DNA of 64,000 nt from Vombatus ursinus (lineage: Eukaryota; Chordata; Mammalia; Diprotodontia; Vombatidae), in contig NW_020954626.1 of assembly GCF_900497805.2 (NCBI RefSeq), positions 752,518 through 816,517 of the forward strand, written 5' to 3'. The notes beneath the pieces are model-generated. The model worked only from the letters and a program-made list of their open reading frames with translations. It was not told the origin of the DNA and did not search any database. This document shows positions 21,187-32,611 of this stretch, piece after piece. A program made the position numbers and the translations under genes. The number at the start of each line of letters is the position of its first letter. Within the stretch, counting starts at the first letter, position 1.

Positions 21187-23196
21187 GACTTAAAAGATTC
21201 CTATTATTACCACTTCTATTTAATATTGTACTAGAAATATTAGCTGTAGCAATAAGAGAAGATAAAGAAATTGAAGGAATTGAAGTAGGCAAGGAGAAAA
21301 TAAAACTATTACTCTTTGTAGACAATATGATGGTATACTTAGAGAATCCTAGAGAATCAACTAAAAAACTACTTGAAATAATTAACAACTTTAGCAAAGT
21401 TGTAGGATATAAAATAAACCCACATAACACATCAGCATTTCTATATTCCCAACAAAGTCCAGCAGCAAGAGATAGAAAGAGAAATCCCTTTTAAAATAAC
21501 TATAGACAGTATAAAATACTTGGGAGTCTACCTACTGAGACAAAACCAGGAACTATATGAACATAATTACAAAACTCTTTTGACACAAATAAAGTCAGAT
21601 CTAAACAACTGAAAAAATATTAATTGCTCAGGGGTAGACTTTATATAATAAAGATGACAATTCTACCTAAATTAATTTACTTAATTCAATGCCATATCAA
21701 TCAAACTACCAAAAATTATTATACAGAGCTAGAAAAAAATCATAACAAAATTCATCTGGAAGAACAAAAGGTCAAGAATATCAAGGGAATTGATGCAAAC
21801 AAATGTGAAGGAAGGTGGCCTAACCATACCAGATCTCAAATTATGTTATAAAACAGTAATCATCAAAACTATTTGGTACTGGCTAAGAAACAGAATGGAT
21901 AAAATGGACTCAGTAGTAAATGACCATAGTAATCTAGTGTTTGATAAACCCAAAGACCCCAGCTTTTGGGACAAGAACTCACTATTTGACAAAAATTTCT
22001 GGGAAAACAGTATGGGAGAAACTAGGTATAGACCAACATCTTATATTATATACCAAGATAAGCTCAAAATGGGTACATGATTTAAACATAAAGGGTGATA
22101 CCATAAGCAAACTAGGAGAGCAAGGAATAGTTTAGCTGTTGAATCTATGGAGAAGGGAAGAATTTAGGACCAAACAAGAGATAGAGAGCATTACTTGATG
22201 TAAAGTGGACAATTTTGATTATATTAAATTGAAAAGTTTTGCACGAACAAAACCAATGCAACCAAGATTAGAAGGAAATCAAAAATCTGGGAAACAATTT
22301 TTACAGCAAGTGTCTCTGATAAAGACCTCATTTCCCAAATATATAGAGAACTTATTCAAATTTAAAAGAGTACAAGTTATTCCCCATTTAATAAATGGTC
22401 AAAGGATATGAACAGGCAATTTTCAGGTGAAGAAATCAAAGCCATCTATAGTCATAAAAAAATGCTCCAAATCACTATTAATTTAGAGAAATGCAAATTA
22501 AAACAACTCTGAGGTACCACCTCATACCTACCAGATTAGTTAATATGACAGAAAAGGAAAATAAATGTTGGAGGGGATGTGGAAAAATTGGGACACTAAG
22601 GCATTGTTAGTGTAGTTGTGAACTGATCCAACCATTCTGGAGAGCAATTTGGAACTATGCCTAAAGGACAACCAAATATCAATATTCCTGGGCTATAAGA
22701 AATGGTGAGCAGGTGGATTTCAGAAAAACCTGGAAAGACTTATATGAACTGATGCAAAGTGAAGTAAGCAGAACCAGGAGAACATTGTACATGGTAATAA
22801 CAATACTGTATGATAATCAACTAACATAAATGACTTTGTATTCTCAAGAATACAATGATCCAAGACATCTCCAAAGGACTCATGATAAAAAATGCTATCT
22901 ACCTCCAGAGAGAGAAATGATGGAGTCTGAATGCAGATTGAAGCCTACTATTTTTCATTCTCTTTTTTTTCATATTTTTCGCCCTTTGGGTCTATGTCTT
23001 CCTTCACAACATGATTCATATGGTAATATGTTTTGCATGAATGAACATGTATAACCTATTATCAAATTGCTTACTGTCTTGGCGGGGGAGGCAAGGGAGG
23101 GAAAGAGAAAATTTAGACCTAAAAATTCTTCAAAAAATGAATGATAAAAATTGTCTTTACATCTAACTGGGGAAAAATAAAATATTCTTTTTAAAA
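21187..23196 (+). mobile_element. 5'-truncated L1 (ORF2 RT core to 3' UTR)
   Basis: Starts inside the RT domain ([20 protein letters not shown]) and runs through the C-terminal part to 'aatgcagattgaagcctact' and an AATAAA-containing tail. The active-site motif reads [13 protein letters not shown] rather than FADD, and several frame breaks follow. Pieces remain open at 21624-21851, 21790-22080 and 22205-22411. The C-terminal region appears again in degenerate form near 22440-22760. Confidence 0.93.
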
Positions 23197-24280
23197 AAGA
23201 ACTTAATGAAAGAAATAGCCAATACTACCAAATAGATATTCACAGCTCTAGCATTCTAACTTGTCTCTTGGCATAACTACAGATCCTAAGACAAGGATTC
23301 TTAAGTTCATTAAGTTTATGAACTTAACATTTTTTAAAAAATAGTGCTTCAATATAATTTGTTTCCTTTGTAGTCCTGTGCTTTTTATTTCTTGAATCTG
23401 AGAGAGAGTCCATAGGTTTCAGCAAACTGTCAAAGGGAATATATGTAGATGTAGATGTAGATGTATATAAAATTTATATATTATACACACACACATATAT
23501 ACACACACACATGATTTCGAAGCCTAGCCTCAGGTGGATAGATAGACCATTGAGGATGAGAGCATTTCTATAAAGAGGTTGGGGTCTACTTTATTAGAGC
23601 ATCAATGCCCAGTCTAGTGTTTAACCATAAAATAACCTGGAGGATACCTTTTTGCATGAACCCTAAGTCTTTCCAGAGGATGTGGCTCTACTTTTAGGCA
23701 TAAAAAGTGGAGATTTCAGGATAGGCAAAAAGGATCTCTCACTCTCAAAACCTCATTTGCTCAAAGCATTAAATGTTATTTAAGCCAGAGAAGTTTCTAC
23801 CACAGGGTCAGGGATGATTATGTGCCAACAGTTGAGAAGAAAATGTCCCAGTCAGTAGGGCAACCATATCAGAGGAATAACCTTCTTGGAACTATCCTTG
23901 GTTCTATCATAAATCTTAATTGAGTCTTCCCTCTGTGTTTAAAAACTTGATAACCTTCTGACTGGACCCATCTCTCTGCTTTTTCCTGGAACCTAGTACT
24001 ATTAGCATGATACATTCTACCACTGAACAAGGACTTGTGGCACTACCATGTCCTATAAGTTCATTGCTATCAGAGGACATGTCTACTTGATAAAAACAGC
24101 AACATTAATAGTTTAATCACAATTGCTGATTTTGAAAGTATTGTAAAGCTGAACACAACTTTGGGATTTAAAGATCTGAAAATATAACTAAATTACTTAT
24201 ATAAACCTTAATATGGTTTTTACCAATTGATAGAAATTAAAGAAATATCTGACCATTAATTTTTGGCATAAAGAAGTTAC
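23197..24280. other. FAM227B intron, no gene recognised
   Basis: Contains a TGTAGA/TA/CA low-complexity stretch at about 23440-23510 and otherwise unassigned sequence. Confidence 0.45.
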
Positions 24281-24515
24281 CTTCCAAGGCAGTACTTTTT
24301 GAATAATCCATGAATAGGGAGGCATGTGCTTGAAAATCATCAAATAAATCCTTCATCCTAAATTCCATTTCTAGGAGGGCTTTGTGTTTTGTAGTAACAT
24401 TGGCACATAAGTATGCATAAATTGCATCTGATGAACAAGCATCTTTTAATCTCTTGACAGCTAGTGCAGATTTATAAGAATCATAGTTTAAATGAGTAGA
24501 CTTTGGCCATTCCTC
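24281..24515 (-). CDS. FAM227B: FAM227B coding exon (235 bp)
   Basis: Minus strand: pyrimidine-rich tract (ttttttttcttctctac...) and tttacag acceptor, 78 full codons plus one base, then donor GAAG|gtaact (gt at 24279-24280). The exon starts in phase 0 with EEWPKSTHLNYDSYKSALA and ends in phase 1. The open frame continues a little past both splice sites by chance. The peptide is charged and probably helical, with KHKALLEMEFRMKDLFDDF near the middle; it has no repeat or LINE character and sits in unique sequence. It follows the 54-bp exon at 28934-28987 in the same orientation and compatible phase, about 4.4 kb away, and lies downstream of the CpG island shared with DTWD1. Gene name by synteny (FAM227B is the leftward neighbour of DTWD1 in human); the function of the family is not established. 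It could belong to another leftward gene, which I think unlikely. Confidence 0.7.
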
Positions 24516-24892
24516 CTGTAAACATTGTAGAGAAGAAAAAAATTTTATAAACATATTCAATAATTAAAATAATACAATTCAAGGTATATAAACCTAAAAT
24601 TGATGTTACAATTCATAGCATACATTTTTGAAAGTCATTATAAAAGATATAATTTTGCTGTGTTCAAATAGATTATACAGAGAAAAATCAACAAAATGAT
24701 TTTTAAAAATTGGGGAGAGAGGGAGTTTTTTAGAGAATGTATAAAGTAAGGGAAATAAACATCTTGGAAATGTTTAGAATGAGAAGAATGAGCTCTGGCT
24801 CTTCTTTTGGTGTTTTTGTTTTTTGTGGTTTCATGATTAAATAGGTAAAAATAAACCTAGAGTGCTCCTTTTGTTTTCCCATTTCTGTGGTG

Positions 24893-25100
24893 TAGTAGAG
24901 AGGGCACTTGGACTTAGAGGCCTCTGATACTCATGGTACTTACTAGTTGTATGACTATGGACAATCATTTCACCTCATGGAGCCTCAGAATCTTCATCTG
25001 TAAAATGGGAATAATAATACAACCTCTTTAACAAGGTTGTTGTGAGGCTCTTGAAATGATGTGTTAAAGCAATGCTTAAAGGGCTATATAAATGTCAGAA
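24893..25100 (+). repeat. MIR SINE, nearly complete
   Basis: 'cttactagttgtatgactat', 'tcttcatctgtaaaatggga', 'aaggttgttgtgaggctctt' and 'ggctatataaatgtcag'. Confidence 0.9.
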
Positions 25101-25214
25101 ATCTCTCCCCCTCCCCCTTTTCTACCAGACTTTATTTTCTTTTTTTTCTTATATTTTTTACCCATCTACTTTTTCTCCAGGAAGATGCCTTCTTATTTCA
25201 ATTTATGGATGGTT

Positions 25215-25344
25215 ATAGAATTTAAAGCTAAAAAATATATCAGCTATCGCTTAATTCAACTTTTTTTTTTCATTTTACACAAGAGAAGACTGAGGTCCAG
25301 AGTGGTTAAATTAATTTCCCAACAACACAAAAGTAGGATAAGAC
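25215..25344 (-). repeat. MIR fragment
   Basis: 'cattttacacaagagaagac' and 'gaggtccagagtggttaaat' in antisense MIR order. Confidence 0.65.
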
Positions 25345-26035
25345 TTTAGATTTAGAGTTGGAAGGGACCTTAAAGGTCATCCAACCCAATTCCCTCATTA
25401 GACAGATTAGTTGTTGTTTGTTCTTTGTCTTCAAAGAGGACTGATGATATCATGGGTGATATCGATTTGCCTGTGAATTGGATTTAAATGAGACAGAGTT
25501 GTGCAAAGTCATCAACCTCACTCTCTTTTTCTGAGTCATCAAAGTCCAGGACAAAAGTCAAGATGATTGATGATGGCCCAGGATACAGTGGATCATCTTT
25601 GATGTTTGACCAAGCTCTAAGTGCTCCATGGCACCGGCTTCAGTTGCCTTCATGGTTGTGGGAACAAATTGTTCTCATTTGCCCATTCCATCAGGATGAG
25701 TTTTCACATGCTAGGAGCAGACATTCCTGTAACTCACCAGCAGGTTTGAGGTCTGATCTAGCCTATCTACCAAGACGATTTTACCAGGGTGTGGCCACTT
25801 ACAGCTTCTTGGAGCAACAGATGAAAGTTGGTAAAACTAGAGTTGGATGAGCACTCCTGAAAAGGACTCAGTGTTAGTCCTCCCTGAACATCCCATCCAC
25901 CCCAGGCATATTAGAAAACTGAGAACTAGAGAAGTTGAGTGACTTCCATAATACCACACAGACAGTAAGAGCCAGGATTTGAACCTAGATCTTTTTACTC
26001 CAGATCCAGTCCTTTTTCCACTTTCCTTTGCTGAA
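25345..26035 (-). repeat. THER1/MIR SINE split by an unnamed repeat
   Basis: Left part 'agagttggaagggaccttaa' + 'ccctcattagacag' (to about 25408); right part 'gaaaactgagaactagagaa' ... 'tgaacctagatctttttact' (from about 25910). The roughly 450-bp unit between them is the repeat at 25409-25860. Confidence 0.8.
25409..25860 (+). repeat. Unnamed interspersed repeat, copy 1
   Basis: Begins 'ttgttgtttgttctttgtct' + 'tcaaagaggactgatgatat'; shares 'gtgcaaagtcatcaacctca' and 'gccca[gt]gatacagtgg' with copies at 26815-27225 and 44475-44870. The right part of this copy diverges from the other two. Confidence 0.7.
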
Positions 26036-26044
26036 TCTTGTGTC

Positions 26045-26815
26045 AATCCAACCCAACAAATAATTTATTAAGGGTCTGTTTTATACTAGGCCCTGTGATA
26101 GGCCTGGGGGTAAAAAGACAAAAAAAACAAAAACAAAACAAAACCAAAAACACCTAATCTCTCCCTTCCAGGACCTTACATTCAACTTAGGAAAGATAAT
26201 ATGTACAGATATAAGTCTGTACAAGAAAATTTGAAGAGGGCCAAGACATTAAAAAAAATGAGGAAGATCAGAAAGGACTGCATAGGAGGTGGCACTTGAG
26301 CTAGGAATTCTAGTGAGTTTAGAGATAAGAAAAATGAATTTTAGGGATGCACAATCATAGCTATGGGGCAAGCTGGTAAAGCCATAATGGAGGGAGACAG
26401 GACACCAAGTTGAGGGAACAGAAAGTAGAAGAGTTTGGGTAAAATGAAGGATGCATGAAAGGAAACAATATGAAAGAAGTCAGAAAGATACAGAGGGCTT
26501 TCAATACTAAACTGAGAGTTTTAAATTTTATCCCAGCGGCAATAGGAAGCCACTGAGGAATTTTGAGTCAGAGTGTGTATGACATGATTAGATTTGTGTT
26601 TTAGTAACAGAATTGCTATTCAATAACTATGTGAAAGATTGATTGGAGAAAGGAGGGGACCAATGCAGGGGGCTCCGTTAGGAAGCAGTAGTAATCATCT
26701 AGGCCAGAGGTGATGAAGGCCTGACCAAGTGATGGCTGTGTGAGTGGACAGAAGAGGATGCACCGGATAGACTTGGAGGTAGAGTCAACTACGATCTGGC
26801 AGCTGGCTGGTTGTG
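26045..26815 (-). mobile_element. L2 LINE, 3' half (antisense)
   Basis: 'aataatttattaagggtctg' (L2 3' end), 'agttttaaattttatcccag', 'aggaagccactgaggaattt', 'gtaatcatctaggccagagg' and 'gatgaaggcctgaccaagtg' follow L2 ORF2 and 3' UTR in order. The unnamed repeat copy 2 interrupts it. Confidence 0.85.
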
Positions 26816-27225
26816 ACTGCTTTTTGTTCTTCGTTCTCAAAGAGGACCATGGCATTGGGAAGGGGAGGCCATGACTTGCAGGCCATTGGATTTAAGTGAG
26901 GGAGGGCTGTGCAAAGTCACCGGCCTCACTTTCTCCTCTAGAGCCATCTGCATCCAGTGGCCAGATATCAATCAGGACGACTGGGAATGACCCCAGATGC
27001 AGTGGGCGACCTTGGCCTTTTTAAGCTAAGGTCTTTCCCAGGTCTCAATTTGTCTGAGGCAATGCCCAATTAATGATCAAGGCTAGGTAAGAAATGAGGC
27101 AAAGGATGGCCTCCTTTACCTAGTTAAAAGAAAAAAAAAAACAATCTAGGAGGGGAAGACTCAGGGTTTCTGGCCAAAACAGAAACAATTGCTATTTACA
27201 CTCACTCTGAGCCATTAGGGCCCAA
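26815..27225 (+). repeat. Unnamed interspersed repeat, copy 2
   Basis: 'gttcttcgttctcaaagagg', 'gggctgtgcaaagtcaccgg', 'taagctaaggtctttcccag', 'ggatggcctcctttacctag' and 'ggccaaaacagaaacaattg'. Near full-length when compared with 44475-44870. Confidence 0.8.
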
Positions 27226-27319
27226 ACAATGACCAAATGAGGCTTGGAATAGGACCTATTGTTGGCCAATCAATGAGAGCCAGAGTGATTTGGGTTTAAG
27301 GTATTGTCCTTAAAAAGAA

Positions 27320-27665
27320 GGGTGAAGAAGATGGAAGATTTAAGGATGACACCAAAATTTCGAAAGTATGTTGATACTTTCAAAAGAAATAGGGATGTTT
27401 GGGAGAGAGGTAGCATTTAGGCATGCAATAAGAGCTGATTGATACTTGTTCAAATAACTTCGCTGGTGATGTAGTTAGTGATAAAGGACCAGACTCAAAC
27501 AAGGAGAATAGGGCCAAGGAGATTTTGGAATTATATGTATAGGCTACAAATGAATTCATGGGAGCTGGTTGTTAAATGGTCAAAAGTGAGTGTGTAGAAA
27601 GAGAAGAGGAAAGGACCCAGGACATAGCTTAGAGGGAATTCTTGTGCTTAGTGGGATACATAGAT
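27320..27665 (-). mobile_element. L2 LINE fragment
   Basis: 'taaggatgacaccaaaattt', 'gaaatagggatgtttgggag' and 'aggacccaggacatagctta' match antisense L2 ORF2. Confidence 0.7.
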
Positions 27666-27689
27666 GATGATCTAATAACAACAATAACA

Positions 27690-27895
27690 ACAACAACAAA
27701 AAACAGAGAATGATGAGAGAGGGTAGTGATAATTTAGCTATACTCTACTTAGGTCAAACCATATTTGAAATATTGTGTTTTATTATTGGTGCCACATTAT
27801 GGGAAAGGAAAAGATTAGCTGGAGAACATGCAAAGGTAGGCAAGCAGGTTCAAAGAATAGCAAGGAGGCTGGAGTCACTGGATCCTAGAATAAAT
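27690..27895 (+). mobile_element. L3/CR1 fragment
   Basis: 'gtcaaaccatatttgaaata' + 'ttgtgttttattattggtgcc' and 'gctggagaacatgcaaaggt' match the L3 region 'ccacatctggagtattgtgt' ... 'gctggagagcgtccagagga'. Confidence 0.65.
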
Positions 27896-27929
27896 GTATG
27901 TGCGGGGGTATGGGACAGGGGTAGTCTGT

Positions 27930-28740
27930 AAGATGTATGCAGACTGGAAAGGTGGGGAGAGGGAGGTTATGAAAGATACCAAGTAGATTTTATATTTATA
28001 TCACTTGCAGGTGATATAAATTTATCTACATTTATATCACCTCCAAAGATTATATCCCTGGAGGTAGTAGTGAGCCACTAGAATTTAAAGAGTGGAAAAG
28101 TGGGGTGAGTAATATTGTCAGATCCGTGTATAAGAAAGATCACTTTGGCAGCTTTTTGAAGGCTGGACTGGAATGGAGAGAAATTTGTGCCAGGCAAATC
28201 AACCAGAAGACTACTACAATAGTCCAGGTGTGAGGTATCCTGAATCAAGGTGGTGTCAACATCAAAGGAGAGAAGAGGGCTTATACAAGAAATATTATGA
28301 AGGCAAAATTGTCAGGCCTTGGCAATAGATTATGTGGGATGAGGAGTTTAGGATGACACCTAGGATTCAAGCCTGAGTGATTGGGAGGATGGTGTTAACC
28401 TTGACTATAATAAGGAAGTTAGGAGGTTAGGAAATGATAATGAGTTCAGTTTTGGACATGTTGAGATTAAAATATCTATGTGACATTGAGTGTGAGACGT
28501 TTACTAGGAAGCTGGAGATGTGAGATTGGTGTTCAGCAGAGACGTTAGAAATGGATAAGTAAATCTGAGAATCAGCATAGAGATGATAATTGAATTTGTG
28601 CAAGCTGATGAGATCACCAAGTGAAACAGCGTAGAGAGGAAAATAGAAGTGGGCCCAGGGCAGAGCCCTAGAGGACTCTATAATTAGTGAGCAAGCACTC
28701 ACAACAGACAATGTCAAAGGCCTTAGTTAGATCAATGAAT
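27930..28740 (-). mobile_element. L2 LINE, RT region (antisense)
   Basis: The minus strand at 28427-28717 encodes 96 residues with HLYADSQIYLSISN (L2 RT motif YADDTQIYLS, with one Asp lost) and RYFNLNMSKTELIIIS. Further antisense L2 sequence runs to 27930 ('aagatcactttggcagcttt', 'actacaatagtccaggtgtg'). Confidence 0.88.
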
Positions 28741-28933
28741 GTTGTATACAAACCTCTGTTCTGTTCTTGGAATTTCACCTGGAGTTATCGGACAGCAAAC
28801 ACCCTATCAACCATTCGTCAGCCTTTTTTAAAGTTAGGGAAGGAAGAATACCAACATTTTGGAATGTCAAGAAAAATCTTCATAACCAATACAGTTATGA
28901 AATATGTTGGAAAATATAAAATAAGCTACTCAC

Positions 28934-28987
28934 CAAATTTTGAGCCTTTAAGAACTCTTCAATGGTGGTTGGGGGTAACGCCATTTT
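28934..28987 (-). CDS. FAM227B: FAM227B small N-terminal exon (54 bp, 18 codons)
   Basis: Minus strand: acceptor ttttgtatctctag, then 18 uninterrupted codons KMALPPTTIEEFLKAQNL, then the strong donor gtgagtag (gt at 28932-28933). Both ends are phase 0. Joined to the exon at 24281-24515 it reads FLKAQNL-EEWPKSTH, a natural junction: a short helix-like stretch with an F-L-x-x-Q-N-L-x-x-W-P pattern that I associate with the N-terminus of FAM227-family proteins. The ATG at 28982-28984 has A at -3 and G at +4 and could itself be the start codon. The exon lies between an L2 copy (to about 28740) and an old L1 copy (from about 29060), in sequence that shows no repeat similarity. FAM227B is a poorly characterised protein; I assign no molecular function. 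The identification rests on synteny, phase and splice sites. Confidence 0.66.
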
Positions 28988-29059
28988 CTAGAGATACAAA
29001 ACATATATCTATAATTTACTCTTGTATATTATAGTGTTGGATACAAAACTACTGTATGT

Positions 29060-29985
29060 ATATTGTTCACAAGTATTGAGTTGAGTTTTTTTTTTTGGCA
29101 TCATCTAAATTTCTCATATATTCTTTCTTTTCCCCCGCTCCTTCCAGAGAGGCCATCTCATATTAAAAAAAAATTTTTTTTCAAAAAGAGGAAGCAAAAA
29201 ACATCAACAAAATCAATCTATATATATTTTTTAAAACCTGGTAATATACATGATGTTCCATATCCATGGATTCCCCCACCTCTGCAAAGGACTACAGGCA
29301 GGTAATTTCTTTTAACTCTTCTTTGGGGTCACCCTTATTCTTTGTAATTTTGCAACAACTTGCAGCAATTCTTTTTTGTCTGTTATATCCATCAACATTG
29401 TTGTCATTGAATATATCATTTTCTCGGCTCTGTGTACTTTGGTTAAGTCTCTTTCATGCTTCTTTGCATTTACCATATTTGCCATTTCTTACAGCATAGT
29501 AATATTATATTACATTAATGTATCATAATTTATTTAGCTATTCCTCAAGTGATGGATATCTATGTTGCTTCAAATTCTCTAACACTATAAAAAGTTCTAC
29601 TACAAATATTTACATATATATATTGGACCTTTTTTTTTTTAAATTACCTCCTTGGGATTTATGCCTACTAGTGAATCTCTGGGTCCAAGAGTTTGGACAT
29701 TTTAGTCATTTTACTTAAATAATTCTAAATTCCTTTTTAAAATGGTTCTACTAATTCACAGTTCTATGAACAGTACACTAGTGTGCCTGTCTTTCCCCTC
29801 CAACATTTACTATTTTCATCTTTTGTTATTTTGGGGGTGTGGGTGAAACCTCAGAGCTGTTTTGTTTTGATGTACATTTCTATTACTCCCTACTAATGAT
29901 TTGGAACATTTCTTATCTAGTTGTTAATAGTTTGCAATTTCTCTTTTAAGAATTGTTTCTACTGGGGAATGGCTTTTGGTTATGT
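29060..29985 (-). mobile_element. Old L1 ORF2 C-terminal region (antisense)
   Basis: 'cttacagcatagtaatatta', 'catttgccatttcttacagc', 'tttagctattcctcaagtga' and 'tcacagttctatgaacagta' follow the antisense L1 order seen at 5280-5600, but much more diverged. It continues after a SINE to about 30415. Confidence 0.7.
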
Positions 29986-30079
29986 GTGTGTGTGTGTATA
30001 TATGTATATATCTGTACATATTTATGTGTATATATATTTATACACACACATATATACATATATATAAATATATATATGT
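29982..30079. repeat. (TG)n/(TA)n microsatellite
   Basis: Alternating TG, TATA and CA units. Confidence 0.9.
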
Positions 30080-30092
30080 AGATATTTTAGAT

Positions 30093-30343
30093 TTTTGTTG
30101 TTGTTCAGTTGTTTCAGTGGTGTTTGACTCTTCATGACCCAATTTAGGGCTTTCTTGGCAAAGATATTGGAGCAGTTTGCTATTTCCTCCTCTAGCTCAT
30201 TTTGCTGAAGAGGAAACTGAGGGAAACAGGGTTGAATAACTTGTCCAGCATCACATAACTAGTAAGTGTCTAAGTCCACATTTGAACTCACAAAGACGAA
30301 TCTTCTTGACACCAGGCCTGACGCCGGCATTACCTAGTTGCTC
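30093..30343 (-). mobile_element. MAR1-like SINE with target duplication
   Basis: Antisense of the second SINE type ('gttcagttgtttcagtggtg', 'ctttcttggcaaagatattg', 'gctcattttgctgaagagga'). Flanked by agatattttagat at 30080-30092 and 30344-30356. It sits inside the old L1. Confidence 0.9.
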
Positions 30344-30424
30344 AGATATTTTAGATACCAAACCATTATCTGAAAAATCTGATAAAAATATTTTTCCCCA
30401 TCTGACCATTTTTCTTTTTAATCT

Positions 30425-30545
30425 AATTCTACAGCTGAGGAAACTGAGGTTCACACAACTAGTAAGCATGTTAGGCAGAATTAGAATTCAGTCTTCCTAA
30501 GCCCAGCTTTCTACTGTTATCACCAAGCTGCCTCAATTGTACAAG
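30425..30545 (-). repeat. MIR fragment
   Basis: 'tctacagctgaggaaactga' and 'tcacacaactagtaagcatg'. Confidence 0.7.
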
Positions 30546-30714
30546 TGAGTGGTAATAAGGGCCTGCCCTTATTGATGACAGAAGAAACTAAGAGGAAAGG
30601 ATTGGTTTCAGAAGGGTTGTAGAGACTGAATTACTGGAACTTGGTAACTTCTTAAATATGAGAGATGAGGAAGAAGATCAGATGAACTGACCTGGCTTAC
30701 AGAATGAAATTGAA

Positions 30715-30925
30715 AAGTTTTTGAGGCAGCTTTCCATAGTGTACTAGAGTGCTGGACCAGGAGATAGGAAGACCAGGGTTTAAATCCTGTCTCAGACACT
30801 TGTGTGCTTGCAGGCAAGTCACTTAACTTCTCTATGCCTCAGTTATCTCATCTATAAAATGATGTGGGACTCAATGACCTCTAAAAAAACCCCTTTCCAA
30901 CTCCAAACCTATGATTCTATGATGG
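30715..30925 (+). repeat. MIR-like SINE
   Basis: 'gtgtactagagtgctggacc', 'ggcaagtcacttaacttctc', 'ttatctcatctataaaatga' and 'ccaactccaaacctatgatt'. Confidence 0.85.
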
Positions 30926-31009
30926 GCCAAACATAATTTCAAGTTTATGGTAGGTATATCAACCAAAATAGTCAAGTTGGAAGGAGGAGCAGCTTTAGAG
31001 AGAAAGATG

Positions 31010-31135
31010 AGCCCCAAAGACAGTCCAAGTGACTTACTCAGTATTATTCAAGTAGTAAGTCAAACAAATGGAAATAAAATCCAGGTTCAGTCACTCTAAA
31101 TTCAATGCTATTTCCACTGTGACAGGCAGCACAAA
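31010..31135 (-). repeat. MIR fragment
   Basis: 'ccaagtgacttactcagtat' and 'ctaaattcaatgctatttcc'. Confidence 0.6.
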
Positions 31136-31506
31136 GAAATACGAGAGTGGACTTTACAGAGGTGAGGTTTATAGGTTGGGGGGGGGAGTGGCAGTAGGTC
31201 AGAAGGGAAAGGGATTCTAGGTTAAAAGTTAGTGAAGAAACAGACCATGACATCAAGTCTAAGTACAAAAGCAAGTGAAGGTAGAGTTGGAGTCCTGCTC
31301 TGGGAATGCAACATGGGTTAAGGAACCAGAGGTAATGATAAAGAGGGAGAGTATATTTAATGCAGTTGAATGATTGGAGAAGGTAGAAGAATTGGAAGTT
31401 CGGGGTCTATTGATTTTGAAGTTTTGGTGCAGATCAAAGTGATAATAAAGTCTAAGTTCGGTTCCGCTTCTGGGAGTCAAGATGGTGGAGCAAGAAGTAA
31501 GTCACT

Positions 31507-31664
31507 GTGGGGCAGTTAGGTAGCGCAGTGGATAGAGCACCAGCCCTAGAGTCAGAAGGACCTGAGTTCAAATCCGGCCTCAGACACATAACACTCACTT
31601 AGCTGTGTGACTCTGGGCAAGTCACTTAACCCCAATTGCCTCACCAAAAAAAAAAAAAAAAAAA
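31507..31664 (+). mobile_element. Marsupial SINE inserted in the L1 leader
   Basis: Full-length WSINE1-like with a long A-tail ('ccccaattgcctcacc' + A). Target duplication agaagtaagtcact at 31493-31506 and again just after the tail (31666-31679). Confidence 0.95.
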
Positions 31665-32099
31665 AAGAAGTAAGTCACTCTCACCCTCCCTTATTGACCT
31701 CTGAAAACCCAGAAAATATTGCCCCAGGAAAAACCCTGGAACAGCTGAACCACCAGAAAGATGGGGTGCAGTAGTCTTGTAGCCCAGGAAGCTTGAGGGA
31801 TTAACAGGAAAGGCCCCTCTCACTCTGGAGGAGGGGGAGTAGTCCAGAAAAGGAGGTATCCCAGCAAGCTAGTGGAAAGCCCCACCTCAGCATACCAGGA
31901 GGAGATGCTGAACCCCATGATGGTAGAGCAGGCAAGCACCAACACGAGGACCCCTGAGTGCCTCAGTACAGGTAGGGGAATCCATGGACGTCAGCTCAGA
32001 AAACCACCATGTGCTATGGCATTCTCTGGCAGCCAAGTCTCCTGGTTCCTCAGCAAAACTCTGGGAAGCACAACTCCAAGAGGGAAAGCTCCAGACTAA

Positions 32100-32225
32100 G
32101 AGACATCCTCCAGCAGCAAAATATCCCTGTGCAAGGCCTGGGTGAGCAGGAGCCAAAGAAAGGAGTGAAAGGCCTGGGTGAGCAGAAGCCAAAGAAAGGA
32201 TCACAAGGCCCAGGTGAGCAGGTGT
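32100..32225. repeat. About 36-bp tandem repeat in the L1 leader
   Basis: 'ggcctgggtgagcag[ga]agcc' + 'aaagaaagga' occurs at about 32137 and 32173, with a partial third copy ('ggcccaggtgagcag') at about 32206. Confidence 0.85.
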
Positions 32226-32611
32226 CCTTCAGGTGCTAGACTCCCCACCCCTACCCCTAGAGCTCCAGTGTTGCTGATTCCTGTCCAATACCAGGTAAGC
32301 TGCCAGAACCAGACTCCAACTGCTGGCACCAGCGGCCTCAGCACACAAAGCCAGTGACCAGGCCCCTGGCTCCCAGCACAAGAAGCCTGGGTCAGTGCCC
32401 CCTGTTCTCCAGCAGAAGAGCTCAATTTTTCTAAAAGTCAAGAAATAAGCAAAGAGAATGAGCAAAAAGAAACGTACAATGACCATAGATTCTTATTATG
32501 GGGATGGGGAAGATCAAGGCAGAAATTCAGAAGAGGACAACATTGTCAATATACCCACATCTGAAATCTCTAAAGGGAAGATGAACTAGTCTCAAGCCTA
32601 AAAAAGTCTTC

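Noticed and set aside
28750-28835. 44-bp minus-strand segment between a pyrimidine tract and ctccag|gtgaaa
   Set aside because: Short, and inserting it between the 28934-28987 and 24281-24515 exons would break their matching phases.
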